Below, in pieces: positions 16,706 through 25,933 of a stretch of DNA of 64,000 bases. Source of the DNA: Balneola sp. (GTDB taxonomy: Bacteria > Bacteroidota > Rhodothermia > Balneolales > Balneolaceae). The notes below the pieces were generated by a model. The model was not told where the DNA came from, did not search any database, and saw only the letters and a program-made list of their open reading frames with translations. Position 1 is the first letter of the stretch; each line of letters starts with the position of its first letter. The position numbers and the translations under genes were made by a program. The stretch lies in NCBI GenBank assembly GCA_002694685.1, contig NZMW01000004.1, forward strand, positions 368,632-432,631, given 5' to 3'.

Positions 16706-17980
16706 ATGACAACTTTAGCTAAAAATTCGGGAATCTGGCAATGGGCCTTGTTTAGTTTCGTACTGGCCGGTTTGACAGGTTTTGTTTTCAGAATGGGTTT
16801 TGTGTTCCCGCTGCCTGAGTTTCTGAATTTAGAAAATATTCGCCATGCTCATTCTCATCTTATGTTTTTTGGATGGGCTTCTTTACTTCCTTTATACTTT
16901 ATCAAACTAGACATTATATCCGGCTACCATGCAGCGCTTGGAGCACGCCTGATGAAGAATTCACTTTGGTGGATATTGATTTTTGGGATACTCTCTTTTC
17001 CGGTATTTCTCTTGTTTGGGTATCAGTCAGTTTCCATAAGCTCAACTTCTTTGCCTCTGGCCGTTATTTTTTCCGGAATGGTGATGTTGGGCTGGTATGG
17101 ATTTATGGCAGGGTATGTGATCACTAAATTCAAAAAGAAAAATTTTCAGGCTAACATCTTTTATGAAGCAGCACTGGTAATGTTATTCATATGTTCTTTA
17201 GGAGCTTGGTCGGTTGGCGGAACGCAAATCTTTGAAATCGGCGGGCCACTATTGCCAAAGGCGTTAACACATTTCTTTTTAGCCAATTTTGTAGAAGGCT
17301 GGGTGATTTTGGTGTTAATGGGTTTCATTAGCAAAGCATTAGCCATGAAAGAGGACGATTTTGTGGTTTCACCAACGGCTCTTGTTGCATTAATAGCGGT
17401 AGGGGCACCGTTTACCTTCCCCTATGGATTTTCAGAAGGACTCATCAATTTTGATTTATCCGTTGCTGCACGAACAGGCGGGATTTTAATCGCTGAAGGA
17501 GTTCTACTGTTTGCTTATTCTATAATTCGCACCCACCGGAATCATATTTCCTTATGGATATGGCCTATCATTTTTCTTGTATTGAAATCTTTGATGCAAA
17601 TAACGGCATCTGTAACCCCAATGGGGATGTGGTTAGCTGACCATGGGGTTCGAATTCTATATCTGCACACTACCTTACTTGGGGCTTTATCTACCGGAAT
17701 AATTTGGTTTCTGTACCAAATGGTATCCATGAAGAGAATATATTTTTATGCGGTTTTGATTTCAATAGCGATGCTAATAGGCAGCCTTGTATTGCCAACC
17801 AGTATTTTGCCGGTTACTTTGTTTGGAGCATGGGTTTATAAAATATTGGCTATAGTCGCTATTTTCCCTGTAATCGCAGTTCTCTTCTTTTGGCTCAAGT
17901 TGGGGACAATCGTAGAGCAAGAACATCACCCCAAGCATCCCAAGGACATACCTTCTATTAGGAGAGAAGCTGTTCTATAA
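16706..17980 (+). CDS. Polytopic membrane protein with conserved histidines, haem-copper/NnrS-like
   Basis: A 424-residue protein with about twelve hydrophobic helices. The block IRHAHSHLMFFGW (helix 2) and GVRILYLHTTLLGALSTG near the end place histidines inside helices, as in haem-binding membrane proteins such as NnrS or CcoN-like subunits of haem-copper oxidases. I do not see the full set of CuB and haem ligands, so an oxidase function is not claimed. It is downstream of hemN (84-bp gap) on the same strand, which agrees with a haem or NO/O2 related role. Its 3' end overlaps the convergent DUF488 gene by 23 bp. Confidence 0.7.
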   Translation: MTTLAKNSGIWQWALFSFVLAGLTGFVFRMGFVFPLPEFLNLENIRHAHSHLMFFGWASLLPLYFIKLDIISGYHAALGARLMKNSLWWILIFGILSFPVFLLFGYQSVSISSTSLPLAVIFSGMVMLGWYGFMAGYVITKFKKKNFQANIFYEAALVMLFICSLGAWSVGGTQIFEIGGPLLPKALTHFFLANFVEGWVILVLMGFISKALAMKEDDFVVSPTALVALIAVGAPFTFPYGFSEGLINFDLSVAARTGGILIAEGVLLFAYSIIRTHRNHISLWIWPIIFLVLKSLMQITASVTPMGMWLADHGVRILYLHTTLLGALSTGIIWFLYQMVSMKRIYFYAVLISIAMLIGSLVLPTSILPVTLFGAWVYKILAIVAIFPVIAVLFFWLKLGTIVEQEHHPKHPKDIPSIRREAVL

Positions 17981-18314
17981 ACTCCTTAAGAACAACAGTA
18001 CTGTTATACTCTTCATCTTTTGAGGCATATATAAAGGTGATGGTTTCTTTTTGTTCTGCCAGCTTGATTAGTTTTTGAATGTCTTCAGACCCATATAGTT
18101 CTTTACGATATCGATCTTTGAATTCATCCCATTTGTCAGGATCATGATTAAACCATTTCCTTAAATCATGGCTGGGAGCAACCCCTTTCATCCACTGATC
18201 CAGTTTTGCCCGTTCTTTGGAAACTCCCCGGGGCCAGAGTCGTTCAGTGAGAATGCGATATCCATCCTCTGAACTGGCTTCTTCATATACACGTTTTGTT
18301 TTGACGGTAACCAT
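17958..18314 (-). CDS. DUF488 (YeaO-like) protein
   Basis: A 118-residue soluble protein of the DUF488/YeaO family, recognised by RILTERLWPRGVSKERAKLDQWM (shown here as its RILTERLWPRG and KLDQWM blocks), LRKWFNHDPDKWDEFKDRY and a final TFIYASKDEEYNSTVVL block. The family's activity is not established. The length is normal. The gene converges with the membrane protein to its left, with overlapping 3' ends, and is 115 bp from the divergent oxidoreductase gene. Confidence 0.88.
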   Translation of the reverse strand: MVTVKTKRVYEEASSEDGYRILTERLWPRGVSKERAKLDQWMKGVAPSHDLRKWFNHDPDKWDEFKDRYRKELYGSEDIQKLIKLAEQKETITFIYASKDEEYNSTVVLKEFIEQLLS

Positions 18315-18429
18315 ACCCTTAATATGTTAAATCAAGTTGATCAATGAAATCAATACAGATGAGATTCTTTTTAGCTTAAATATCATTAGTTTAACATTGA
18401 ACTAATTCAAAGTAGATAATCAGGTCACG

Positions 18430-19467
18430 ATGGAATTTGGAATTTATACCTTTGTTGAAAACACTCCGAACGCTGAAACAGGAGAGACTCTTCACCCTGC
18501 TGAGCGGCTTCAGAACCTTATGGAAGAAATTGAACTCGCCGATGAACTAGGTCTGGATGTTTTTGCTATAGGTGAACACCATAGAGAAGAGTATGTCTCG
18601 TCTTCGCCGTCCACATTATTGGCTGCAGCTGCAACGCGCACCAAAAACATTCGATTAAGCAGTGCTGTAACGGTGCTGGGTTCGGAAGATCCGGTGCGGG
18701 TTTATCAGCAATATTCTACCCTTGATTTACTTTCGAAGGGGCGGGCTGAAATTATGGTGGGTCGTGGATCTTTTATCGAGTCATTCCCACTCTTTGGTTA
18801 TGACCTGCAAAACTATAGTGAGCTTTTCTCAGAAAAGCTTCAGCTGTTAATGGAAATTCGGGAACAAGAAAATATCAGCTGGCAAGGAAAATACCGTCCT
18901 TCCATTGATGACAGAGGAGTTTACCCAAGACCGTATCAGCAGAAAATACCGGTATGGAGAGCGGTTGGAGGAACCCCTAAATCAGCCTATGAAGCAGGAG
19001 CAATGGGAATGCCAATGGCGATAGCAATTATTGGCGGTCAACCGGCGCAGTTTAAGCAAATGGCAGATTTACATCGCAGGGCTGCTCAAGAACACAATCA
19101 ACCCAAACCTGCATTGAGTATTAACTCGCATGGTTTTATAGCAGAAACAACTCAGAAAGCAGCTGATATTGCATTTCCGGCATTTAAGACTACGATGGAT
19201 AAAATTGGTAAGGAAAGAGGGTGGCCGCCAATGAGCAGGCAGCAGTTTGATGCTTCAATTACTTTGAAAGGAGCGAACGTGGTTGGAAGCCCACAGGACA
19301 TTATCGATAAGATCATTTATCAGCACGAGATATTCGGTCATGATCGGTTCCTGCTCCAGATGAGTGTTGGAAGTGTTCCTCATGAAAAGCTTTTACGCTC
19401 TATTGAACTCTTTGCCAAAGAAGTTGCACCTGCAGTAAGAGAGAAATTGGGAACACCTGTTCAATAA
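18430..19467 (+). CDS. LLM-class flavin-dependent oxidoreductase (luciferase-like)
   Basis: A 345-residue bacterial-luciferase-like TIM-barrel protein that uses reduced flavin. Typical blocks are LGLDVFAIGEHHREEYVSSSP (ends given: LGLDVFAIGEHH, YVSSSP), TKNIRLSSAVTVLGSEDPVR and GRAEIMVGRGSF. The substrate is unknown; members oxidise aldehydes, thiols or nitrogen compounds. The length matches the family (about 340). It faces DUF3095 with only 10 bp between the stop codons. Confidence 0.92.
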   Translation: MEFGIYTFVENTPNAETGETLHPAERLQNLMEEIELADELGLDVFAIGEHHREEYVSSSPSTLLAAAATRTKNIRLSSAVTVLGSEDPVRVYQQYSTLDLLSKGRAEIMVGRGSFIESFPLFGYDLQNYSELFSEKLQLLMEIREQENISWQGKYRPSIDDRGVYPRPYQQKIPVWRAVGGTPKSAYEAGAMGMPMAIAIIGGQPAQFKQMADLHRRAAQEHNQPKPALSINSHGFIAETTQKAADIAFPAFKTTMDKIGKERGWPPMSRQQFDASITLKGANVVGSPQDIIDKIIYQHEIFGHDRFLLQMSVGSVPHEKLLRSIELFAKEVAPAVREKLGTPVQ

Positions 19468-19477
19468 CGCAGGCTAA

Positions 19478-20644
19478 TTACTTATTGAGTTCCGCTCTCC
19501 GGTTTTTTAGCTCTTGAGAAGCCTTTGCATAACCGCCATCGGTTCCATCCACAAAGTGGATATGGTCCTTCTGATAGCTTTTAACATAGCAGGTAACCAT
19601 TGCTGCGAATGATGAATGTATCCCATAAGCTAATTTCTTGTTCTGAAAAAGATTGTCCAGAAACTTGGTTAGTTCCAAGCGTTGCTTAATGGTTCCTGAA
19701 GCTACAAATCGGAGTCCATCTCCAAATTTCTTGTAGTCTGCATGGCGTACCAAATCCGGTTTATAATCTCCCCAATCTGTGGCAGATGTTTTCTTTTTAA
19801 ATTTCATCAGGTAAAGACCTGTAACTAGCTGAAAAATCATCATGCCAATGTGTTTCAGCTTTTTTATAAGGGTAGGAGGCTGTGTTCTTAATTTCCATTC
19901 AACCCCAAGTGATATTGGGTTCGTGGTCATCTGCAACTCACTTTCCCTGATGGGGTGGAAATCATCTTCAGTACCGTAGATTTCTTCTATCTTTTTAAAG
20001 CATGCTTCATAAATATCAACGGTCTCATTTTCGTTCTCACCAAAAGCCTGAATTATATATGCTGCTACTTCATCTTTGTTGCTGGGAACCTGACTCCACC
20101 TACATTCTAGTCCGGAAAAATCGGCTTCTATCGGTGTAACATCCTTAAGTCTGTCTTCCTCCTTAATAAGGGTTTCAGCAAAAGTAACTCCACTTCCCCA
20201 AAATATGGTTTGGTCGATAAATTCGGATAATTGTAATCGTGCTACGCTAATTTCATGACCTCTTTCTCGCAGTTCTTTTATAGATACTAATCCAATGGCC
20301 ATTTCTAAATCATAAGCATCTTTTACGGCTTTCTTACAGAATGCGAGTATTCCTTTAATATCGTCGATATCTTTATTGGGAAGTGCGATGAATGAGCCGT
20401 CACCCCCAAACAAATAAGGCAGTAAATTTTCTTTCCCATAGAAATTATTGAGAGCTGCTATGATGGAAGCCCCAGCCATATTTACTTCCTTATATTTACC
20501 CATTCGAATGGCGTCTGTTGAGTTGCGAATATCGGCTAAAGCTAGATACCAGTCATCGGGAAGTGGGGTATAATGAGTGTGATTTGAGACTTCTCTGAAA
20601 GAAGGAACAATGTTTAAGCTTTCGTAAAATTCTGTGGTGTTCAT
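19478..20644 (-). CDS. DUF3095 protein resembling a class III nucleotidyl cyclase domain
   Basis: A 388-residue protein of the DUF3095 family. The N-terminal part looks like a class III adenylate/guanylate cyclase fold: LALADIRNST with a candidate metal Asp38, a helix GKYKEVNMAGASIIAALNNF, then LPYLFGGDGSFIALP with GGD at 80-82, the place of the cyclase hairpin. The second half (VEWKLRTQPPTL onward) is DUF3095-specific. Whether it makes a cyclic nucleotide is unknown. It is not obviously co-transcribed with its neighbour, as a terminator lies upstream at 20705. Confidence 0.85.
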   Translation of the reverse strand: MNTTEFYESLNIVPSFREVSNHTHYTPLPDDWYLALADIRNSTDAIRMGKYKEVNMAGASIIAALNNFYGKENLLPYLFGGDGSFIALPNKDIDDIKGILAFCKKAVKDAYDLEMAIGLVSIKELRERGHEISVARLQLSEFIDQTIFWGSGVTFAETLIKEEDRLKDVTPIEADFSGLECRWSQVPSNKDEVAAYIIQAFGENENETVDIYEACFKKIEEIYGTEDDFHPIRESELQMTTNPISLGVEWKLRTQPPTLIKKLKHIGMMIFQLVTGLYLMKFKKKTSATDWGDYKPDLVRHADYKKFGDGLRFVASGTIKQRLELTKFLDNLFQNKKLAYGIHSSFAAMVTCYVKSYQKDHIHFVDGTDGGYAKASQELKNRRAELNK

Positions 20645-20704
20645 GAGTTCTAGAGTGACAAATCAGTGTGAAGCGCGGCGAAAAGGTAGTTTTTATTATG
20701 CCAT

Positions 20705-20736
20705 AAAAAAAGCCTGCTTCAAAAGAAGCAGGCTTC
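20705..20736 (-). terminator. Rho-independent terminator after the DUF4382 gene
   Basis: AGCCTGCTTC-AAAA-GAAGCAGGCT (20711-20734) is a perfect 10-bp stem with a four-base loop. On the minus strand it is followed by a run of T (the A-run at 20704-20710 on the plus strand). It lies just past the stop of the DUF4382 lipoprotein gene and before DUF3095. Confidence 0.9.
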
Positions 20737-20757
20737 AAGATTTAATATCTAAAGTCT

Positions 20758-21621
20758 TTATTTAATCAGACTTGTATTTTCCAGTTCAATTGTTGATTCG
20801 AATTCGAACTGTTCACCATCTTCTAGTTCAATGCCTTCAACTAATGAATCAGCATAAGCATCGTTAGTTGGGGCGAATAAAACATCATATGTGTTGTCAT
20901 CAAGACCAACCAGGCTAAAGTTGCCATTTTCTTCATTTGGCTGTGTACCAACGGTGTCTTCACCTACTATAGCGTAGACCCATGGTTCAGCTTCTAATGG
21001 AAGAACGGTACCAGAGATGCTTGCTTGTTCTTCTAAATCTACCGTTCTGAGAACCGGTCGTAAAATATATCGGTCATTTCCGGTAACTGTGATAGATTGA
21101 GAAGCATCAAAGTCGATAACAAGATCGTATACCTGACCTTCTTCAACATCTGCCTGCACATTCAGTTTATAACCGGATTGTTTTGCGCTCGGAGTTACAA
21201 GGGCGTATGTTTCGCCATCAATAACTACTGTGTTATCGTCGCCAAGCATGAGGCGAATTTGGTTATATCTGCCGGCTTCAAGTTCAGTCTGGCCGAGGTC
21301 AAGCGTAGCACCGTTTTGATAATCTAAAAGATTAACGGTCATGGAATTATCCATTATAGAATACCAGCCGTTCTTATCATCGTCACCGTCTTCATTGCCT
21401 TCCCCGTCCTCATCAGGTTCTTCAGCGTCTTCGTCTTTATTAACTAATACCTGAGTAATTTCAATGTTTACCTCATCATATGCTGCCGGAGCATCGGTGA
21501 GGGAAACTTGCATTGTACCGGTACCAGATCCACTGTTGGAGCTACACGCTGTAAATGCAAATGAGGTGACCAGAATGGTTAATATTGATAAAAATCTAAA
21601 CTTCCTTATTAAATACTGCAT
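20758..21621 (-). CDS. DUF4382 lipoprotein with an acidic loop
   Basis: A 287-residue lipoprotein: signal peptide, lipobox FTAC (Cys26), a GSGTGT linker, then the DUF4382 domain (TMQVSLTDAPAAYDEVNIEI, NLLDYQNG, YNQIRLMLGDDN). An unusually acidic insert at about 65-84 (runs of Asp/Glu with Gly and Asn) interrupts the domain and could bind calcium. The C-terminal 95 residues (ASISGTVLPL onward) form a carboxypeptidase-regulatory-like beta domain. It is probably exposed at the outer membrane. Transcription ends at the strong hairpin just downstream. Confidence 0.88.
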   Translation of the reverse strand: MQYLIRKFRFLSILTILVTSFAFTACSSNSGSGTGTMQVSLTDAPAAYDEVNIEITQVLVNKDEDAEEPDEDGEGNEDGDDDKNGWYSIMDNSMTVNLLDYQNGATLDLGQTELEAGRYNQIRLMLGDDNTVVIDGETYALVTPSAKQSGYKLNVQADVEEGQVYDLVIDFDASQSITVTGNDRYILRPVLRTVDLEEQASISGTVLPLEAEPWVYAIVGEDTVGTQPNEENGNFSLVGLDDNTYDVLFAPTNDAYADSLVEGIELEDGEQFEFESTIELENTSLIK

Positions 21622-21733
21622 TAAATAAAATCTGTTTGTTCGAGTTCACTAATTGAAACAAGCCTAAGCTGATAATGTTTCGTATTTTAGATTTTATTAT
21701 TTAAACAAATTTAGGATCATTATAAACAGTAAT

Positions 21734-23494
21734 TTAACCAGCTCCTGCAGAGGCGCCACCACCCGCAGTTCCTGCAACGGCTCCGCCTCCTGTAGCCCCA
21801 CCTCCGGCCGAAATTGTTCCTGTAGCAGCAAGGTTACTGAACGAAGAAGCAATAGTAGTTGGGGAATTGTTACTTCCGGGAAGAATAACCATCCAGGTTA
21901 TTAAAGATGCTGCTGCCTGATTCTGTTCAAACATCTGTTCGATATTTGATTTACCCAGACCAAAGGCTATCCCGTAAATAAAGTGTAAACCAAGGTGGTT
22001 GTCAGGTATTGAGTAATCTTTGGCATTTTTTAAAGCTTTGTGATAATTCTTCCAGGTTTGATAAAGTTCTTCTCCTTTAGGAGTTCTTCGAACAATGACC
22101 AGAGATAAAAGACAAGCTATTAAGCACCAGATAATGGATAGGCCTACAACCGGATGAATAAGAAAAATCCCAACTGCTCCACAAAGCATAAGTACAGACT
22201 GAAGCCCTAGGTTCCAATACATTCCCAAATAGCTTGTGTCGTCGATCCAGCCTCGGTCTTTTCCAAATTGATTAACCATGGATTGCCATTCCCGAAACCA
22301 CTTGGATACTTTGGAATCACTGTATTTAAAAATATCCTTGATGTTATGACCTTCACTCTCAATTCGTCCTTTAAGAAAATTCAGGAAGTCTGATTCCCAA
22401 TTAACCATATTGGGTTCAATTTCTTTATCAGCTAAATGAATGCTGAATTCAGATTCTTTGGATGAAAATAATCCCTCCTCAGGCTCTTCTTCTTTTAATT
22501 GGAGATAACCTCTTCGTGCTAAATCGAGTAAAGTAGCTGTTACATGGCCACCGGTTACATTTCTATGCATAAGTAACCAACCTATGGCAGCCGGTTTTTG
22601 ATTTCCCGGTATCATCAGGCTTTCATTTCGGGAGAGATTTATTCTGTGTCTTGATCCATATTTACGATAGAAATAGATAAAACAAATAATGCTCAATCCC
22701 ACTAGTATGACAATTACTTTAACACCCAGATTTATTAGCCGTTCTTCCTCAGCCTGTGCCAGTATTTGTTCTTGGCGGTAGCTTTCTTCGTCATTTTTGG
22801 CCCATGCTAAAGAAAAATCAGGGTCACTAATGCTGATTGCATTTTCATTAAAAACTGAAGTGGGGAAGACGGTTCGAATGATGACTGCTTGGTTTTTGCT
22901 GATTTCTGTACCGCTAAACCGAAATCCATTATCTAAAGTAAAAGACTCCATTGCCCAGGCAGGCTCACGAACCCAAGAGTGTAAGTCAGATTTTTCTACA
23001 GTCTCGGGAAGCTGAATGACAATGGAATAGTTATCTGTAGATTTATTTCGATTATCTGACGCATAATTCCAGAAAAATTCACTCCATTCGGGTCCAATGG
23101 TAATGGCTCCCTCAAGTGTATAGGAAACTGAGAAAGTACGTTCTTCATCTTCAGCGCTATAAAACCATTTAATGTTGTAAGAGTTATCGGATTCCTCAAC
23201 CAGAAAGGAGCCTTCCTCTTCTGTGTTCAAGTTGATGAAGTCGTTATTACTCTCGGATACTCTTATATCTCTGATAAAAGAGGATGCAGTTTTAGCAAGT
23301 TCGTAATTTGCCCACGAATAACTCCCATCAAAAACATAAGTGAGATGCTCGGTGATTCTGATTGTACCGTCAGGATTGACCGTGACTTCAACTTTTATGG
23401 TAGGAATTTCATATTCCTTTGCCTCCGAAAAAGAAGGATAGAAGGAGAGTAATAAAATCAGGGAAATGGTGATAAAAAAGGGGAGTTTTTTCAT
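21734..23494 (-). CDS. DUF2207 membrane protein with Gly/Ala-rich tail
   Basis: A 586-residue protein with a signal peptide (1-25), an N-terminal DUF2207 beta domain (VEVTVNPDGTIRITEHLTYVF, up to about 220), a membrane helix (about 253-271), a cytoplasmic winged-helix-like part with RNVTGGHVTATLLDLARRGY, and two further helices (about 435-475). It ends in a low-complexity Gly/Ala/Ser tail, which is usual for this family. The function is unknown. The start is the ATG directly before the basic KK and hydrophobic core. Confidence 0.88.
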   Translation of the reverse strand: MKKLPFFITISLILLLSFYPSFSEAKEYEIPTIKVEVTVNPDGTIRITEHLTYVFDGSYSWANYELAKTASSFIRDIRVSESNNDFINLNTEEEGSFLVEESDNSYNIKWFYSAEDEERTFSVSYTLEGAITIGPEWSEFFWNYASDNRNKSTDNYSIVIQLPETVEKSDLHSWVREPAWAMESFTLDNGFRFSGTEISKNQAVIIRTVFPTSVFNENAISISDPDFSLAWAKNDEESYRQEQILAQAEEERLINLGVKVIVILVGLSIICFIYFYRKYGSRHRINLSRNESLMIPGNQKPAAIGWLLMHRNVTGGHVTATLLDLARRGYLQLKEEEPEEGLFSSKESEFSIHLADKEIEPNMVNWESDFLNFLKGRIESEGHNIKDIFKYSDSKVSKWFREWQSMVNQFGKDRGWIDDTSYLGMYWNLGLQSVLMLCGAVGIFLIHPVVGLSIIWCLIACLLSLVIVRRTPKGEELYQTWKNYHKALKNAKDYSIPDNHLGLHFIYGIAFGLGKSNIEQMFEQNQAAASLITWMVILPGSNNSPTTIASSFSNLAATGTISAGGGATGGGAVAGTAGGGASAGAG

Positions 23495-23606
23495 AGCTGA
23501 ATTCTTTCAGATTTTATCAAGGATAGTCATTCTGTTCATCTACTCAAAAAAGAAAGCAGTTGTTACAGGCGTTGACATACAAACATAAATATGATAGTAT
23601 TCTCGT

Positions 23607-23822
23607 ATGAGAACTTCCGTAGATATTCCCGACGAAATAATGAAAAAAGCTAAAATTAAAGCCGTTGAAGAGGGTATAAGCCTTAAGGATTTAATTATAC
23701 GCAGCCTTAAGAACGAACTCGAATTGAAAGCGAAAACGGCAGGCACTCCCTGGAAAGATCTGAAGGGTAAAGGATCAACAGCAGATCTTTCTCCTGATAA
23801 ATCAGGATTTTCAGATTTCTAA
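23607..23822 (+). CDS. vapB: VapB-type antitoxin
   Basis: A 71-residue protein starting RTSVDIPDEIMKKAKIKAVEE, a ribbon-helix-helix DNA-binding start, with an extended C-terminal tail (PWKDLKGKGS onward) able to wrap a toxin. It is paired with the PIN-domain gene 24 bp downstream. By analogy the antitoxin and complex would repress their own promoter in the 112-bp gap upstream. Confidence 0.9.
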   Translation: MRTSVDIPDEIMKKAKIKAVEEGISLKDLIIRSLKNELELKAKTAGTPWKDLKGKGSTADLSPDKSGFSDF

Positions 23823-23846
23823 ATTCCATCGCAAATCGGCATAGAA

Positions 23847-24227
23847 ATGATTGTACTTGATACCCATATTTGGTTGTGGTGGCTGCTTGATGAGGGAGCT
23901 CTCACAGATGATGAAAGGCAAACACTTGATGAGGCCGCAGCTGCAAAAGAAATAGCGATATCAGCTGCGTCTATTTGGGAGGTGGAATTGCTCGAAAGAA
24001 AAGGAGCCATTCAGCTTCAGCCTAACTTAGAAACGTGGATTGAGCTGGCTACAAAACCTGAAGTGTGTAAGGTAATTCCAATTCAAAAAGAAGTGATATT
24101 GGCTCAAAAAAAATTACCGGACAATTTTCCGGATGATCCCGCTGACCGACTAATTGTAGCTACTGCACTTCATTATGAATATGGCTTAGCGACTAAAGAT
24201 AAAACGCTTCAGGAATTGGGATTCTGA
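23847..24227 (+). CDS. vapC: VapC-type PIN-domain toxin
   Basis: A 126-residue PIN ribonuclease. The acidic metal site is intact: Asp5 in VLDTHIW, Glu45 in SIWEVE, Asp100 in DPADRLIVATA and Asp118 in ATKDKTL. These toxins cleave specific RNAs, often initiator tRNA or rRNA; the target here is unknown. It forms a two-gene module with vapB and ends 3 bp from the convergent fixX stop. Confidence 0.92.
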   Translation: MIVLDTHIWLWWLLDEGALTDDERQTLDEAAAAKEIAISAASIWEVELLERKGAIQLQPNLETWIELATKPEVCKVIPIQKEVILAQKKLPDNFPDDPADRLIVATALHYEYGLATKDKTLQELGF

Positions 24228-24230
24228 AAA

Positions 24231-24533
24231 TTACCCAAAGTTCCAGGTCACGCCACGTCCAATCTCAGGATCCGGATAATTCCAATCTACAGCTCCCTGA
24301 TCACAAGCATACATGCACGTACCACATTCGATGCAGTCTTCAACCTGAAAGTGAACCTTGCCGTTATCATCCATAGTGTAGCAGTTTGCCGGACAAACGT
24401 AGGTTGTACATTTATGGGGACAGGTTGAGTTGCAAATATCCGTGTCGACAATAATATGTGCTTTAATCTCAGATTTGGCCTGATTTCGATAGCTAACTAA
24501 TCCAAGTCGTTCGCTTAATTTTAAGTTTTTCAT
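24231..24533 (-). CDS. fixX: FixX ferredoxin-like protein
   Basis: A 100-residue ferredoxin of the FixX type, with the cysteine blocks CPHKCTTYVCPANC and CIECGTCMYAC and the family ending GRGVTWNFG. It receives the low- or high-potential electron branch from FixC in the FixABCX complex. Its ATG overlaps the fixC stop (ATGA-type), so the two are translationally coupled. Confidence 0.95.
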   Translation of the reverse strand: MKNLKLSERLGLVSYRNQAKSEIKAHIIVDTDICNSTCPHKCTTYVCPANCYTMDDNGKVHFQVEDCIECGTCMYACDQGAVDWNYPDPEIGRGVTWNFG

Positions 24534-25855
24534 AACGATTTTCCTGCTTTAAATCCGAGTTTCGCTAATTCCCAAATAGATGAATGTCTTTTGATAGCAC
24601 CTTTAATCATATCTCTTGATTTCGGAGTCGGCTCATTTTTGATGGTGAAGAATTGACGCCCAAAATCACAAACCAAATTCGGTACTTTTTGCTGCATGGT
24701 TTCTGTGTGTAGCAGATGAACAGCATCCTGAAAGCCATTGATATCTTTCATTACATAGCTTTCATCCATCACTTTTCGGTACTCTTTTAAAGTAGAAGAA
24801 GTGAAGTCACCTTTCTCTTTAGCTTTCACAATAGTTTCAGCAGCCAAAATGCCTGAGCGCATAGCATAATCCATGCCTTGAATGGCTTTACCTGCGTTCA
24901 TCAATAAATTGGCAGATTCACCGGCCAGCAGAATTCCATCTTTATAAAGTTCTTTTGGCATTGCACGCTTATCACCAGAAGAAACTACATGAGCTGAGTA
25001 CTCAACAATTTCCCCATCCTTAATGATATCAGCGATAGTAGGGTGCGTTTTGAAATGATTCAAAATATCATGCGGACTTTTCTGCTTGTCGCGCATGTCT
25101 TTAATGCCAAGTACAAGGCCAAGAGAAATGGTATCACGATTGGTATATAAAAACCCGCCGCCTTCAACGCCATCGGTAGCCCAGCCCACAAATTCATTGC
25201 TCATTCCGCTGAGTCCGTTGAGCTGAAATTTTTGTTCCAGCACTTCCTGATCAAACCGAATAATTTCTTTGATTCCGGTTAGCATATGATCGGCCGGAAC
25301 GTATTTATCCTGAAGGCCAACTTGCCGGGTTAAGAGATTATTTACGCCTTCAGCTATAATTACTGAGTCTGCATGGAACTCATCTTCTCCGGTTTTGATG
25401 CCAACAGCTTTGTCGTTTTGCATCAGTACTTCGTCAACCTTTATATTGGTTGCGATGAAGGAATCCATAGCATAATCAGAAGCATCAATTGCTTCCTGAA
25501 CTTTACCGGAAAGCCAGTTATCAAATTTTGAGCGTAATACTACAACTCCGGAATAAGGAGACTCATCAAAATGCGAGGATTTAAAATCCAAAGAAAAAGT
25601 CGATTGCTCGTCCATAAAGGTAAGCCGGCGGTGATTTATAAATCGCTCCCAGCCGCCATTCTCATCTTCCCAATAATTTGGAACGAGTTTAGCAAGGTCA
25701 CTTCCCCATAACACTCCACCTGAGACATTTTTAGAACCGGCAAATTCACCGCGCTCAATCAGAAGGAATTTCATGTTATTCCGAGCGAGCGTCATTGCAG
25801 CAGCTAGTCCGGCAACGCCTCCGCCAATTACTATACAATCAAACTTTTCGTCCAT
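24530..25855 (-). CDS. fixC: FixC flavoprotein (ETF-quinone oxidoreductase-like)
   Basis: A 441-residue FAD protein related to ETF:quinone oxidoreductase. The dinucleotide fold IGGGVAGLAAAM starts at residue 10, followed by KNVSGGVLWG and GILLAGESANLLMNAGKAIQGMDYAM-type FAD blocks (seen as LLAGESANLL and GMDYAMRSG). It hands electrons to quinone in the bifurcating FixABCX complex. A 78-bp AT-rich spacer with a hairpin separates it from fixB. Confidence 0.94.
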   Translation of the reverse strand: MDEKFDCIVIGGGVAGLAAAMTLARNNMKFLLIERGEFAGSKNVSGGVLWGSDLAKLVPNYWEDENGGWERFINHRRLTFMDEQSTFSLDFKSSHFDESPYSGVVVLRSKFDNWLSGKVQEAIDASDYAMDSFIATNIKVDEVLMQNDKAVGIKTGEDEFHADSVIIAEGVNNLLTRQVGLQDKYVPADHMLTGIKEIIRFDQEVLEQKFQLNGLSGMSNEFVGWATDGVEGGGFLYTNRDTISLGLVLGIKDMRDKQKSPHDILNHFKTHPTIADIIKDGEIVEYSAHVVSSGDKRAMPKELYKDGILLAGESANLLMNAGKAIQGMDYAMRSGILAAETIVKAKEKGDFTSSTLKEYRKVMDESYVMKDINGFQDAVHLLHTETMQQKVPNLVCDFGRQFFTIKNEPTPKSRDMIKGAIKRHSSIWELAKLGFKAGKSL

Positions 25856-25882
25856 GAGTAAAATTTTAAATGTTGAATTTTA

Positions 25883-25914
25883 AATGTTAAATGAGGTATA
25901 GCCCATTTAACATT
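25883..25914. other. Inverted repeat between fixB and fixC
   Basis: AATGTTAAATG (25883-25893) and CATTTAACATT (25904-25914) form a perfect 11-bp inverted repeat with a 10-base loop in the 78-bp spacer. The spacer is very AT-rich and repeats AAATGTT/AACATT several times. No strong T-run follows, so it is more likely an mRNA processing or stability element than a terminator. Confidence 0.4.
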
Positions 25915-25933
25915 CAGCAATTAACATTAAACA

